Under the pieces are notes generated by a model. It had not been told where the DNA came from, did no database searches, and saw only the letters and a program-made list of their open reading frames with translations. Both the position numbers and the translations under genes were made by a program. Of a stretch of 64,000 bases of DNA, positions 63,317 through 64,000 are shown in pieces. Numbering within the stretch: position 1 is the first letter of the stretch; each line of letters opens with the position of its first letter. This stretch comes from Zavarzinella sp. (GTDB lineage: Bacteria; Planctomycetota; Planctomycetia; Gemmatales; Gemmataceae): positions 1,798,001 to 1,862,000 of the forward strand of contig JAWKTI010000001.1 in the NCBI GenBank assembly GCA_041399155.1, written 5' to 3'.

Positions 63317-64000
63317 ATGAATCAACAGCGAGTGGTAATTGTTGGTGCCGGTATTGTGGGACTGGCCCATGCGTGGCATGCTTCCAAAAAAGGCCACAGC
63401 GTGACCGTGGTTGATCGCCAACCAGATACGCGTGAAGCCACGGTCAGGAATTTTGGTATGGTTTGGCCGATTGGGCAACCACCCGGCAATCCTTACCAAG
63501 TTGCTAAACGAAGTAGGGATTTGTGGCTGGAACTGGCATCCGAAGCACATTTCTGGTGCAATCCGTGCGGCTCCATTCATTTGGCCCATCGCGATGATGA
63601 ATGGCAAGTTTTACAGGAGTTCGAAGCGGGGGCAGTTGCGCAAGGTATTGAATGCAAGTTACTTACAGCGAATGAAGTCGTTGAAAAAACGCCCGCAGCC
63701 AACCCCCAGGGATTGTTGGGAGGACTTTTCAGTCCCACGGAAATGTGCGTCAATCCTCGTCGTGTGCCAGCCCAGTTGGCGAGATTTTTACAGGAAAGGT
63801 ACAACGTGAAGTTTCACTGGAACTCACCTGTGGTTTCTGTGGCATCAAATGTGATAAAGACGGCGCACGGTTTGGAATTATCCTTTGATCGGTGCATTAT
63901 TGCCAGTGGGAGTGAACTCAACCTGCTTTTTCCCGAAGTACTTGCAAAGTCTGAACTCAGGCGGTGTAAGCTGCACATGTTGAAAACTGTTGCACAACAA
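63317..64000 (+). CDS. FAD-dependent oxidoreductase of a phosphonate cluster (cut by window edge)
   Basis: The first 228 residues are present and the frame runs off the right edge. It starts with a dinucleotide-binding VIVGAGIVGLAHAW (about residues 8-21) and continues VRNFGMVWPIGQPPGN, which resembles the TIGR03364 group of FAD oxidoreductases found in phosphonate-degradation operons. These probably oxidise an aminophosphonate. The ATG at 63317 follows the PhnZ stop by 1 bp; an in-frame ATG at 63299 would add 6 residues and overlap that gene. Confidence 0.85.
   Translation, partial: MNQQRVVIVGAGIVGLAHAWHASKKGHSVTVVDRQPDTREATVRNFGMVWPIGQPPGNPYQVAKRSRDLWLELASEAHFWCNPCGSIHLAHRDDEWQVLQEFEAGAVAQGIECKLLTANEVVEKTPAANPQGLLGGLFSPTEMCVNPRRVPAQLARFLQERYNVKFHWNSPVVSVASNVIKTAHGLELSFDRCIIASGSELNLLFPEVLAKSELRRCKLHMLKTVAQQ

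Noticed and set aside
1..64000. CRISPR arrays, insertion sequences, prophage and tRNA genes
   Set aside because: I looked for regular repeats, transposase or phage motifs and T-loop GTTCGAxxC cloverleaf patterns and found none that hold up.

Overview
The window looks like chromosomal DNA of a planctomycete, most likely a Gemmataceae-type member with moderate GC content. The evidence is the set of planctomycete family signatures: a DUF1501 Tat-exported protein, a DUF1549/DUF1553 cytochrome-type protein, a Pirellula/Verrucomicrobium-type heme-binding (CxxCH) dehydrogenase-like protein, an ECF sigma factor of the planctomycete-expanded type, secreted WD40 proteins, a J-domain-like membrane protein and McsA/McsB. 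This assignment is by family content only; there is no rRNA gene in the window. I see no tRNA, CRISPR array, insertion sequence or prophage.

Layout. 1-6.9 kb: a secreted WD40 protein (cut by the left edge), a secreted beta-helix protein, rsgA, gatC-rpmB, an orphan DUF1501 gene and a tiny membrane protein. 7-12.3 kb: a five-gene run with two McsA-like zinc/UVR proteins, the arginine kinase mcsB, a VanZ-like protein and a J-domain-like membrane protein, then glyS behind a hairpin that covers its ribosome binding site. 12.3-18.8 kb (minus): E2 and E1-beta of a 2-oxoacid dehydrogenase, an acyltransferase, a large VWA membrane protein and a DUF5684-like gene broken by an in-frame TGA. 19-24.8 kb: a heavy-metal efflux unit (Cys/His-rich secreted protein, adaptor with His-rich tail, RND pump with an inserted segment, His-rich lipoprotein). 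25.7-29.8 kb: three glycosyltransferase genes, two of them tandem paralogues.

29.8-37.9 kb (minus): the complete F-type ATP synthase operon atpZ-I-B-E-F-H-A-G-[DUF1569]-D-C, with an unrelated DinB-fold gene coupled between atpG and atpD. 38-45 kb: a phosphohexomutase, a parS-like site, a frameshifted adenine methylase, a primary-type sigma factor and rpsA with a structured leader. 45-56 kb: an FmdB-like protein without cysteines, a threonine-dehydrogenase-like SDR, two metallophosphoesterases, a second (perfect) parS-like palindrome, the cytochrome/DUF1549/DUF1553 protein, a CPBP protease and a frameshifted heme-binding protein. 56-60.3 kb (minus): bpt, mqnD, ymdB and rny. 60.8-64 kb: an ECF sigma factor, a DUF5690 transporter-like protein and the start of a phosphonate-degradation cluster (PhnZ-like oxygenase and a FAD oxidoreductase cut by the right edge).

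The two parS-like sites 6.9 kb apart suggest that this segment lies in the ParB-loading, origin-proximal part of the chromosome. Four gene-breaking events (one in-frame stop and three apparent 1-nt losses) are visible; some may be sequence errors. I did not find a single obvious new system. The best leads are the gene inserted in the atp operon, the two leader hairpins (glyS and rpsA), the tandem McsA arrangement and the RND pump insertion.
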